A DNA stretch of 12,175 nucleotides, taken from the NCBI GenBank assembly GCA_027043985.1, contig JALUDQ010000139.1:1-12175 (forward strand), written 5' to 3'. The notes under the pieces are model-generated. The model saw only the letters and a program-made list of their open reading frames with translations, was not told the DNA's origin and made no database searches. This DNA is from Desulfurococcales archaeon. GTDB taxonomy: Archaea; Thermoproteota; Thermoprotei_A; Sulfolobales; WANQ01. A program made the translations under genes and the position numbers. Shown in pieces: positions 1 to 7,511 of this stretch (positions are counted from its first letter, which is position 1; every line of letters begins with the position of its first letter).

Positions 1-485
1 ACCCTACTAGTCATCATTGAAATAGATGAACCCAAGAGTACTAGTTTAGTCCTAGTATTCTTTAAATATAAGTCAACTATGCGTTGAAGCAGTGATACTA
101 TCTTCGGGTCCTCTTTTACCAGGTTGGGAAACTCGTCTATAACAATAATCCTGTCCTTGAGGAAATTAAAGTATGCCTCCCAGTCTTCTTGAACATATCT
201 TAACTCCGGTACAACCCTAGACGCCGCTCGCTTAAAGGATCTAAGATTATCACCCTCTACCGCTAAATAATATACGTGTTCTCTATCCCTCACAGCCTCT
301 AGTATAAGCCTAGTCTTCCCTATCCTCCTCCTACCATATATCACTATTAATTCAAAACCACTACTATCCAATCTATCCCTTAAAGCCCTTAACTCCTCCT
401 CCCTATCAACAAACAAGATAACCACAATTATGATAATCCAGGTTATCAAAAATAAAGTTATCCAGGCGTATAGAATAGTATTCAC
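1..485 (-). CDS. Archaeal STAND/AAA-type ATPase, partial, with predicted N-terminal membrane helix
   Basis: The first 161 codons are present and the C-terminus lies beyond the left edge. From a GTG start, residues 4-25 are an uninterrupted hydrophobic helix (two Trp, many Ile/Val). Next comes FVDREEEL, the usual opening of the archaeal ATPase family (Arch_ATPase, PF01637). Walker A is GRRRIGKT at about 51-58, Walker B is IIVIDEF at about 113-119 (Asp117, Glu118), and a sensor-1-like strand LVLLGSS lies at about 148-154. These proteins are P-loop NTPases of mostly unknown role. GTG at 485 is chosen because a TATA-like element sits about 26 bases upstream, which would give a leaderless mRNA, and the frame is closed by TAG just before it. 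A TTG at 416 would give a conventional soluble protein starting at FVDREEEL. It lies 75 bases downstream of the 561-2837 gene on the same strand and may be partly co-transcribed. Family confidence is high; the membrane helix is moderate. Confidence 0.85.
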   Translation of the reverse strand, partial: MNTILYAWITLFLITWIIIIVVILFVDREEELRALRDRLDSSGFELIVIYGRRRIGKTRLILEAVRDREHVYYLAVEGDNLRSFKRAASRVVPELRYVQEDWEAYFNFLKDRIIVIDEFPNLVKEDPKIVSLLQRIVDLYLKNTRTKLVLLGSSISMMTSR

Positions 486-505
486 TTTAACCTATGGGTA
501 TCCTT

Positions 506-515
506 GTTTTATTAA
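506..515 (-). promoter_or_regulatory. TATA-like element for the ATPase gene
   Basis: On the minus strand TTAATAAAAC is centred about 26 bases upstream of the GTG at 485. That places the expected transcript start on or next to the start codon. It suggests a leaderless transcript within the 75-base gap (486-560). No strong ribosome binding site lies before the GTG; an AGGT a few bases upstream is weak. Confidence 0.4.
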
Positions 516-560
516 TTCCAATGCGACTAAGTGCCCGCATGGTCTTTTGTAATGGATGTC

Positions 561-2837
561 TCACAGCAGATGGTGCCTTCTCCTTCTCTCAGCCTGGTAT
601 AAGGCTGCAATAATTATTGTAGCTATTATTATAGTTGTCAAAGTTTTTAACATGTAGTCTAATTCACTTTGTCTAGGTGTTGTTTTTGTAGATGTTATGG
701 TTGAGTTAGCTTTATTGGGTAATCTATATGGGTAGTTGGTCTTAGTTATTTCTATTCCTTTTCTTTCAACAATATATGGTGTAATACTTATTGTTATAAT
801 ATTGTTCCTCAAGGGGAGCATGGGTGTCCATGAGAATAGTAGTAGGCTACCATTAACTGTATGTAAGGTTTTAGTAACTAATAGAATAGATCTAAGATTG
901 TGTTCACCGTATCCGCTGAAAATCTTAGTGTTATTGGCTAGTAATCTAACATCGCTTTCATCGCCGTAGATGATAATTATTAGTCTTATAGGCCTACCAT
1001 TACTACCCGCTATATTTATTAGTCCACCCGTATTGTTTATACTGCATTTATCAATACATGATGCTATTATCTCTATGGTAGCGTTAAGCAGCTTATTATT
1101 AATGGTCTTAGGCTTATATGATGTTATAGCTACGCTAATATTTCTCCATAATCCCTTTAACGTGTTAATCCTTAGTGTATAGTTATAGTCTACCCTATAA
1201 CTGTATGATATGTAGCCTTTAGTTGTGAATGTTGCGGACGTGATAGTTAGGTTACTAGCATGGGTTCTAACGAGTAGTGGTAGCATGTAGAACGAGTCAA
1301 CTATAATATTTGAATAATATTTATTGTCTAAACTCATAGTTGTATTGATTACCGGTATGGTTAATGTATTATCTAAGACTATGAGCTGGGGTTTAAACGC
1401 TATAACCGAGATATTGTTTAGGTTTCTCGGGGTAATGCCTAGTAATGGGATATTATATGAATCTAAACCTAAAGCTAGCGCCAAGTAGGGTTTACGTGAT
1501 ACATAGATACTAGTATAACTAGATAATTGATCATAGAATAACGTAGTAGTATAGAGGCGCAAGTCAACACCTCTACTAAGCTCACTCCATATCTTCTCAA
1601 GCTCCTCCTCACCTAGAGTAGTAGGGCTTAGTGGACTAGTATACATTAAGCAACTTGATTCAACAACATCAAGACATATCGGTGTAGAACTTTTGGGCTC
1701 TGGATTATACTTGAAGTTCCTATATGGTAACTGTAGCTTAGCATTCAATAGGTCACCATAATCTGATATATTTAACATAAGCTTTGATTCTAAGTCAAAC
1801 TCTATACTACCCGTAGTGTCAAATACTCTTGAATACGGGCTCTTAGAGAAATTAGAACCACCAACAACTACCCCGCTAGCATTGACTACATATTCTACTA
1901 TATCACCTCGCTCCACCACACCTTTAAGCCAAGGCTCTACGGGTTCTCGGAGCATAATCTCATTAATATAATGTAGGTATAAGGGATAGGGAACAATGCA
2001 TCTAGGAACTCCTAGAACTCTCGTAACATTATAGTAGTCTACCCAAGGAGTAATACTTACCTCACCAGCACCGTTAACAATCTTCAATTTCACATCTGGT
2101 ACTAGATAACCAATCATACACGCTACCAAGTCACCGGATAAGTTTACAGCATAAGTCTCAATGGTGAGCAAGACATGAACTCTTCTAACATAGTATAAGC
2201 CGTTAAGCCATGCAATGCTAGGAGTAATCATACCCCACAAACCATTACTAGTAGATTTTAACTCGACTGCTCGGCGCAAAACATTATTACCTTCAACCTC
2301 AACCATACCCTTAGCCCCACTCACATCAACATCAAGAGGTGTACCAATCACTAATACATAACTAGTATTATTTGCAGCAAACCCTAAATCACGCATAAAC
2401 TCTAGGTTACCAGCAATATTCAACTCTCCACCAGAACCTTTAGACTTAAACGAGTAGACGCTAATACCAGTAATAGTAAACTTATGCTCAACACTATTTA
2501 AAACATTCATAGCACATTTAAGGAACCCCGAAACCCTACCTAAATCAACACTCTCTTTTACAACACCCTCACTAGTAGTCAACCACACACCACTACTATT
2601 AACATCAATAAAACCAACACCATTTAAGCTAACATAAGGTATATTTAAGCTACAATCACCAATAGACAAACCACTAAGAGAGACACCACTAGCCCTAAAA
2701 TAAACCCTAACAAACCCCCTATCCACTAAGACAAGAAATCCTTGATTTAACTCCTTACTCATAGCTATAGTATTAAAATAAGAAAACAGCAAGAATAACA
2801 AGATAACTATTACCACAATCTTCAAATCAACTATCAC
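561..2837 (-). CDS. Large exported membrane-anchored protein of unknown family (paralogue of the next gene)
   Basis: Residues 6-22 form a hydrophobic signal or anchor helix, and residues 732-747 form a C-terminal membrane helix followed by a basic tail (RRRRHH). The roughly 700 residues between are predicted to lie outside the cell. They carry about 17 N-x-S/T sequons and eight Cys: C62, C108, C240, C280, C388, C396, C594 and C598. The protein aligns by eye along its length with the product of 2834-5110. Shared landmarks include a SPY.VF motif, PEP before a CLDVVESSC loop, a PYLALALG strand, a second short-spaced Cys pair (CIDKC), and TPWVD matching KPWVD. The gene overlaps its upstream neighbour by 4 bases (GTGA), indicating one operon. 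The GTG at 2837 is the outer start; a TTG at 2825 (MKIVVIV..., 754 residues) has a better ribosome binding site. I do not recognise the family. A cell-surface or envelope role is inferred from topology only. Confidence 0.9.
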   Translation of the reverse strand: MIVDLKIVVIVILLFLLFSYFNTIAMSKELNQGFLVLVDRGFVRVYFRASGVSLSGLSIGDCSLNIPYVSLNGVGFIDVNSSGVWLTTSEGVVKESVDLGRVSGFLKCAMNVLNSVEHKFTITGISVYSFKSKGSGGELNIAGNLEFMRDLGFAANNTSYVLVIGTPLDVDVSGAKGMVEVEGNNVLRRAVELKSTSNGLWGMITPSIAWLNGLYYVRRVHVLLTIETYAVNLSGDLVACMIGYLVPDVKLKIVNGAGEVSITPWVDYYNVTRVLGVPRCIVPYPLYLHYINEIMLREPVEPWLKGVVERGDIVEYVVNASGVVVGGSNFSKSPYSRVFDTTGSIEFDLESKLMLNISDYGDLLNAKLQLPYRNFKYNPEPKSSTPICLDVVESSCLMYTSPLSPTTLGEEELEKIWSELSRGVDLRLYTTTLFYDQLSSYTSIYVSRKPYLALALGLDSYNIPLLGITPRNLNNISVIAFKPQLIVLDNTLTIPVINTTMSLDNKYYSNIIVDSFYMLPLLVRTHASNLTITSATFTTKGYISYSYRVDYNYTLRINTLKGLWRNISVAITSYKPKTINNKLLNATIEIIASCIDKCSINNTGGLINIAGSNGRPIRLIIIIYGDESDVRLLANNTKIFSGYGEHNLRSILLVTKTLHTVNGSLLLFSWTPMLPLRNNIITISITPYIVERKGIEITKTNYPYRLPNKANSTITSTKTTPRQSELDYMLKTLTTIIIATIIIAALYQAERRRRHHLL

Positions 2838-2839
2838 CT
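2833..2839 (-). promoter_or_regulatory. Shine-Dalgarno site inside the stop/start overlap
   Basis: AGGTGAT on the minus strand matches the archaeal anti-Shine-Dalgarno complement and contains both the TGA stop of the upstream gene and the GTG at 2837. It lies 7 bases before a TTG at 2825. That spacing suits initiation at TTG, giving a signal peptide that begins MKIVVIV, rather than at the GTG that forms part of the site itself. Confidence 0.5.
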
Positions 2840-5110
2840 AGATCTAAGTAGTATATATAGTATTACAGATATTATCATAACAGATAGTGCTAATAATGCC
2901 CTGAAATAATTATTTTCTTCTGCTTCGATATCTGTACTTAATGTTATAGTTTTCGAAAATCTCTCTATGCTATTGGTCTTAATCATCGGGCTTAACGAGC
3001 TAAATATTATCTTGACATTATTGCTCCGTGGTGGTAGAAGTAAGGTCCATCCAAATACTATCGATGTGTTATTTGGCAGAATATAGCTTGACATTATGCC
3101 TGGATAGTCAAGTCTATGAATACCATAATAGTCTATTACTCTAACATGCTTACTAAGTAATTTAGTTATCGCTCTTCTTTCACCTTTGATAAAGAACATT
3201 ATTCTAATCTTATAAGGTGTAGTTATAGTTATGGTATTATTAGTTACATTAACATTGCATGCACCATTACCGCATGCAATGATTATGAGAGCGTTATCAA
3301 TGTCTGTTCTTTCTGGAAATTCTACTTTCACTAAACTAAGATATGTATAAGGATACCAGCTAGTAGATGTTAAATTTAAAAGATATTCATAGTTTTCTAT
3401 ACGATACATATAAGTCTTATTTGGAGGTAGGTACCCCGATAAAATAGTATTATTAGTTTGAATTTGAAGCCTTAACGGTATCATGAAAAATGGTTCAATA
3501 ATTATATTTGAAGTTATATTGTTTGGATACCTTACTGTGTAGTTTACGGTCGTCCTTACGGGATACCCTTTAAGTTCTTCTACTCTAATTTTACTGATAT
3601 TCTCAATCCTTATAGCTGGGTAGACAGGATATAATGCGAATGTATTCTTAGGAGTGTATCCTATAGTTATAGCCATATAGGGTAGTACTCCGGGGTAATT
3701 TATTGTATAAGTAGAGAGTTGGCTATGGAGTAAGCTTGTGCGTTCTAAGTGTATTATTACAATCTTCCTACGCATATTGGATATTATCTTAGAAACATTG
3801 CTTAGGTATAAGCAAGTAGAGTCGATTAAATCCATACATAAGGTTTTATCAACTCTGGGCTCTGGTACAGTATTTAAGCGAAGCATTGATAGTAAAAAAG
3901 CTACATCTATATGTGACCCGGAAACACGTTCTATACGAAGTATTGTATCTGATTCACCATTGATGCTAATACTACTACTTCCAAACACCGAGTAATATGG
4001 ACTATTCTCAAATCCATAAAGTCCAGTAATTCTACCTTGAATTCTCGCATTAAACGATAGTGTCATTCCTGGACTTATAGTATAATTACTTATGAGAAGT
4101 TCGGTATTATCTATATAGAATCTATTAGAATCGAAGTAAGCGAATAAAGGTGATGTATAAGTTTTCACTAGTTTCACTATAAGTGGAGCTAGAATATCAT
4201 AGAGATTTTCTATATCAACCCAGGGCTTAATGAATAAAATTCTCCCTTTTTCATCTTCAATCTCCAATATTATTTTAGGTACTTTATACTCAACAAACCC
4301 TAAGACTATATCCATAGCCGTAGAGTTTAAAGTACCATCAATTCTTTCTAAACTAATCTTAAGGTCTTCAATATACCTAATACCTTTATGCCAAGCAAAG
4401 CTAGGACCCCATAATATTGGTAAATCACTTGCCAATCCTTGAAGATTAACCTTATATGATACTATTGAATCACCATAGAACCTAATATTGAGGTTATAAT
4501 TACCACTAATATAGCCTAGATAAGGGTCTACTCTAATCCAAACAAAAAATACACTATCTTTAAACTCGTAGAGTGGATAACGTACTAAGAACTTTAATAT
4601 ATGCATAAAGTTTTCGTGTAAAGCCAGTTTAGAACTGTTGCGTGTAACTAGTGGTGAGTATATTCTTAAATCTTTAAGGCCTAAAATTATGTTTTTAGCA
4701 TACGAACTATATAAGTTTCTAAGACAATTTATAAAATACGTAGTATTAAACCTATAATATTTATATCGGAAACCATTAATAGTCGACAAGCTTAGCCCAC
4801 TACTATTAATTGTAATAACTGATGTATTGTTTAAATTGGATATTACTACATTTACTTTTATGTTGCAGTGAAAGGATCTATACCTTACATCTATGGCTCT
4901 TAATGTATCAATACCATTAGCTCTAATAAGTAATTTTAAGTAATTACTACTTATCTTAGCTAAGAAATCATCAGATAAATATGCATGAGAGGTTTCAGAG
5001 AAAGCTAGAATAATGGTTGAAAACCAATAGCCTATAGTTAACATCAGCATTAGGATTACTGCCAAGATGGACAAATTCTTGTACATAACAACTCTTGCTA
5101 ATTCTGTCAT
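2834..5110 (-). CDS. Large exported membrane-anchored protein of unknown family (first gene of leftward operon)
   Basis: From the ATG at 5110 the product is 758 residues. Residues about 14-37 form a hydrophobic signal or anchor helix, and about 738-755 a C-terminal membrane helix ending in LLRSR. The outside region has roughly 16 N-x-S/T sequons. Its Cys residues match the downstream paralogue: C82 and C129, C425 and C433 (CMDLIDSTC), and C613 and C618 (CGNGAC). This suggests up to three conserved disulfides, fitting an extracytoplasmic protein of a hyperthermophile. An upstream in-frame ATG at 5179 is rejected because it lies upstream of the TATA box (5143-5152) and overlaps the divergent gene. 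The ATG at 5110 falls about 12 bases after the expected transcript start. It is the first gene of a leftward unit with its paralogue and possibly the ATPase. No known family is recognised; a surface or envelope role is inference. Confidence 0.9.
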   Translation of the reverse strand: MTELARVVMYKNLSILAVILMLMLTIGYWFSTIILAFSETSHAYLSDDFLAKISSNYLKLLIRANGIDTLRAIDVRYRSFHCNIKVNVVISNLNNTSVITINSSGLSLSTINGFRYKYYRFNTTYFINCLRNLYSSYAKNIILGLKDLRIYSPLVTRNSSKLALHENFMHILKFLVRYPLYEFKDSVFFVWIRVDPYLGYISGNYNLNIRFYGDSIVSYKVNLQGLASDLPILWGPSFAWHKGIRYIEDLKISLERIDGTLNSTAMDIVLGFVEYKVPKIILEIEDEKGRILFIKPWVDIENLYDILAPLIVKLVKTYTSPLFAYFDSNRFYIDNTELLISNYTISPGMTLSFNARIQGRITGLYGFENSPYYSVFGSSSISINGESDTILRIERVSGSHIDVAFLLSMLRLNTVPEPRVDKTLCMDLIDSTCLYLSNVSKIISNMRRKIVIIHLERTSLLHSQLSTYTINYPGVLPYMAITIGYTPKNTFALYPVYPAIRIENISKIRVEELKGYPVRTTVNYTVRYPNNITSNIIIEPFFMIPLRLQIQTNNTILSGYLPPNKTYMYRIENYEYLLNLTSTSWYPYTYLSLVKVEFPERTDIDNALIIIACGNGACNVNVTNNTITITTPYKIRIMFFIKGERRAITKLLSKHVRVIDYYGIHRLDYPGIMSSYILPNNTSIVFGWTLLLPPRSNNVKIIFSSLSPMIKTNSIERFSKTITLSTDIEAEENNYFRALLALSVMIISVILYILLRSR

Positions 5111-5119
5111 AATCCTTTT

Positions 5120-5160
5120 ACCGTTAATTTTTTTCTCAGGATCTTTATATAGATAACGGT
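5120..5160. repeat. Inverted repeat flanking the divergent promoter (candidate operator)
   Basis: ACCGTTA at 5120-5126 and its perfect reverse complement TAACGGT at 5154-5160 flank the TATA box, with 27 bases between the arms and about 34 bases centre to centre, close to three helical turns. The left arm falls on the expected transcript start of the leftward operon. The right arm runs into the ribosome binding site of the rightward gene. The position suits a regulator coordinating both directions, but no regulator gene is visible in the window. Confidence 0.4.
5143..5152 (-). promoter_or_regulatory. TATA box of the leftward exported-protein operon
   Basis: CTATATAAAG on the minus strand is a near-consensus archaeal TATA box. 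The expected transcript start is near 5121, giving a leader of about 10-12 bases before the ATG at 5110. This decides the start of the 2834-5110 gene. Read on the plus strand, the same box would start transcription near 5173, past the ATG at 5168, so the rightward gene probably uses a different, less clear element. Confidence 0.65.
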
Positions 5161-5161
5161 G
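5158..5161 (+). promoter_or_regulatory. Ribosome binding site GGTG that decides the start of the rightward gene
   Basis: GGTG ends 6 bases before the ATG at 5168. The upstream GTG at 5159 is therefore better read as part of this site than as a start codon. Confidence 0.5.
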
Positions 5162-5167
5162 CGAATA

Positions 5168-7096
5168 ATGAATGGACATATATTAATATTTGCAAAAATC
5201 CTAGTAGTACTAACAATTGTACAATTATATATAATTACTATAACTAGTTATTCAGAAACATATTATAATCCCACATTAGTGTCTTATCCTTATGATCCTA
5301 TAGCAAAAAAGATACATTTATTTGTTGAAAGAGCTGTTCAAGGATATGCTTCAACAATAGGATACATGTATATCGTGTATACGCCGCAGAGTGATGGAGG
5401 TTATGCGATTACTGCTTCAACAACGTTTTATGGTTATGGACTAATTTCGTTGATTAGTCCCACATGGATACCTCTTATTCCTCTAGGATATAGACTAGGA
5501 TCAGTAGGCATACTAGGAACTATTGAAGTAATAGATCGTGATAACGAAGCTCTTGTAAGTAGACGTGTTTTCTTATATACAGTAAGGTATGTCTATGAGG
5601 ACGGAAAAAATTGGTTCTGGGTACCAATAATAATGCATCGAAGGAATTATGTTACTAGTTTATCAGCACCGATGTATGCAGGTAAACATTATAAGATAGG
5701 AATACGTGTTGGCATGCATGCATATATAAATGAAGTACCTGATTTAGGTCCTGGACCCTATATAACGCATTATGGTCTAGTAGATTTTCATCCAAATAAA
5801 CCTGGCTCCGGTAGTGAGGTCGGCAAAATAGTTGTGTCATCAAACATTAGATATGAAGATTGGGTTCAATCAGCTGAGGGTATAAAATGGAATTACCTAA
5901 CGGTAACATCGTTATCACTGAATCCTGGCTGTCCTATACTTGCCGTATATGGTTCTGATGGCAATTTATATACGAGAACAAAAATATTGGAGCCTTCAGA
6001 ATCCTGGTTCTGGGCCAGTTCATTACCACTAGATAGGCTGTCATTAAATATACCTTATAAGGACATAATAATTTTGAATAACATATCTAATATTATAGGC
6101 GAAGATAATATAGTGAAGCTTAATGTATATGAAAATGGTAATAATGTGGTGTTTATTAATAATCTAGAGACTTATGTTATAAGAATTCCTAGATCAATGG
6201 ATATAGGGATAAACAATAATAATATAGTTATTTATAAACATATAAGGGAATTATTGAACTCTACTATAGAGTTATCTAATAATGGGTACAAACTAAACTT
6301 TAGTATTAATGAAGTAAGAAGATTATGTAACCATGTAGGAATAGTTATTAGTACGGTATCCAGGGCCCCCAGTATTTCTCCTTTTGAGGTTTTGCCAAAG
6401 TCTCCCTTAATCGTAGAAATATATTTAGGTAACGAGTTATTGAAAAAGGACATATTATGGATTCATAATATTGAGGATAAGTTCGTTATAGAGTTAGATT
6501 CTAATCTTTGTAGGCATAAGGATAATAACTTGATAATAGCACTATACACTCCCGCAAATATTCTTGTTAAGGAGATCTCGTTAGTTAATGTTTTGAAGAC
6601 TAGAATATTATTAAGGCCTTTAGGTCTGAAGGAGGCAATATTACGAGTTAATAATAGTTTAGTTAACATAAGTGATATATTGAAGGATAGTAATAGGTAT
6701 GTGGTTCTGAAAAAAGGCAATGAACTAAGACTCACATACATATATGAGGGGGACAAATATCATAAACATGAGAATATTAGGGAATACCTAGTGACAGTTG
6801 TTAAGGGTTTTTATATTCCAGGCGATTGGTATAAGATTCTCGGCACAAATGAATCACTAAATATAATGGCATATAAGATCCCTGGCAAAAATGCATATTA
6901 TCTATTCCCGGTTCTACGTAGCTATGATAATATCGTAAATATGGTCTGGAAAGTAAATGGCACAACATATAATAACGATATTTTAGTACTTAATAATCTA
7001 ACGGGCAGTGCACTTAATGTAACGTTAACCGTCAATAGAATAATTGATAATAGAATTGTAAATGAGACCATGAGTATTATAGTCGTGAACCCATAG
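5168..7096 (+). CDS. Large exported protein of unknown family; C-terminal anchor probably lost by frameshift
   Basis: The 642-residue product opens with a signal or anchor helix at about residues 5-27 (ILIFAKILVVLTIVQLYIITI), then a long beta-rich region with about ten N-x-S/T sequons, mostly in the second half. A WFW motif occurs twice (near residues 149-151 and 280-282), and the first 250 residues are rich in Tyr, Gly and Pro. It does not align by eye with the two leftward paralogues. The ATG at 5168 is preferred over a GTG at 5159 because GGTG lies at the right distance. The frame ends at TAG 7094-7096 without any membrane helix. Directly afterwards the -1 frame stays open for 66 codons and is strongly hydrophobic, so the gene may be frameshifted; joined, it would be about 708 residues. 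No known family is recognised. The divergent arrangement suggests a shared function with the leftward genes. Confidence 0.85.
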   Translation: MNGHILIFAKILVVLTIVQLYIITITSYSETYYNPTLVSYPYDPIAKKIHLFVERAVQGYASTIGYMYIVYTPQSDGGYAITASTTFYGYGLISLISPTWIPLIPLGYRLGSVGILGTIEVIDRDNEALVSRRVFLYTVRYVYEDGKNWFWVPIIMHRRNYVTSLSAPMYAGKHYKIGIRVGMHAYINEVPDLGPGPYITHYGLVDFHPNKPGSGSEVGKIVVSSNIRYEDWVQSAEGIKWNYLTVTSLSLNPGCPILAVYGSDGNLYTRTKILEPSESWFWASSLPLDRLSLNIPYKDIIILNNISNIIGEDNIVKLNVYENGNNVVFINNLETYVIRIPRSMDIGINNNNIVIYKHIRELLNSTIELSNNGYKLNFSINEVRRLCNHVGIVISTVSRAPSISPFEVLPKSPLIVEIYLGNELLKKDILWIHNIEDKFVIELDSNLCRHKDNNLIIALYTPANILVKEISLVNVLKTRILLRPLGLKEAILRVNNSLVNISDILKDSNRYVVLKKGNELRLTYIYEGDKYHKHENIREYLVTVVKGFYIPGDWYKILGTNESLNIMAYKIPGKNAYYLFPVLRSYDNIVNMVWKVNGTTYNNDILVLNNLTGSALNVTLTVNRIIDNRIVNETMSIIVVNP

Positions 7097-7290
7097 CAGG
7101 TTTTTCTATTCTTTTCACTTACCTTATATTACCTCTTGTAGTATTTATATTTCTTGGTGTTTTCGTATTGTATTATATAGAAAATAATAATACTATGAAT
7201 GTAAATTATATAGTCTTTATTTTAATTGTATATCTTTTACGACTTTCACATAATTTGTTATATATTGGGGTGAGTGTTTGTGTTTCCTAA
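7090..7290 (+). other. Hydrophobic -1-frame continuation of the preceding gene (possible lost C-terminal anchor)
   Basis: Beginning with CCC at 7090 and ending at TAA 7288-7290, this frame is open for 66 codons in very AT-rich DNA. It encodes a membrane-helix-like stretch (GFSILFTYLILPLVVFIFLG), then polar residues (ENNNTMN) and a second hydrophobic stretch. No usual start codon precedes the first helix in this frame and a TGA closes it at 7063-7065. It could therefore be translated only through a frameshift between about 7066 and 7093, for example one missing C in the CCC at 7090-7092. The alternative is non-coding, T-rich terminator DNA. Confidence 0.4.
7101..7118 (+). terminator. T-rich tract, possible archaeal terminator
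   Basis: A pyrimidine tract (TTTTTCTATTCTTTTC) begins 4 bases after the TAG at 7096, as expected for an archaeal U-rich terminator. This reading competes with the view that the same bases encode a hydrophobic C-terminus in the -1 frame. Confidence 0.3.
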
Positions 7291-7482
7291 TTGAATACAA
7301 TAATCTGGAAGTCCGTTGATATATCACTGGTACTAGTTCGTGCTTACATTACTAAATTATTAATAGTGAAAGCCAGTTTAGTTAACATTAGAATACATTT
7401 GAGAATTGATATTTATAATAAGACAATTCGAAATAAATTATGTTAAATACATATAGGAGAGCAAGAGCAAGATCTAGTATCA
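7291..7482. other. AT-rich intergenic stretch with no recognised feature
   Basis: Together with the preceding region this makes the largest gap in the window. I see no intact gene, tRNA, clear C/D-box RNA, tandem repeat or mobile-element end here. A promoter follows at its right side. Confidence 0.5.
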
Positions 7483-7492
7483 TTATATAAAT
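7483..7492 (+). promoter_or_regulatory. TATA box of the DUF3782-like gene
   Basis: TTATATAAAT is centred at about 7487, placing the transcript start near 7512-7514. The mRNA is thus leaderless if translation begins at GTG 7512, or has a leader of 8-15 bases if it begins at GTG 7521 or TTG 7527. Confidence 0.6.
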
Positions 7493-7511
7493 GGTTGCTT
7501 AGAATATAGGA

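Noticed and set aside
736..1182. Two plus-strand hydrophobic reading frames in line with each other (736-969 and 970-1182)
   Set aside because: They lie antisense to the conserved C-terminal half of the 561-2837 gene, which aligns with its paralogue. They are shadows of its T-rich complement.
5111..5179. Upstream ATG (5179) extending the leftward exported protein by 23 residues
   Set aside because: The extension contains the TATA box and overlaps the divergent gene; it is hydrophilic and precedes the signal/anchor helix. ATG 5110 fits the promoter.
4618..7373. 13-base match AAAGCCAGTTTAG near 4620 and again near 7370
   Set aside because: One copy is within a coding region and the other in AT-rich intergenic DNA, with no flanking similarity; it is consistent with chance.
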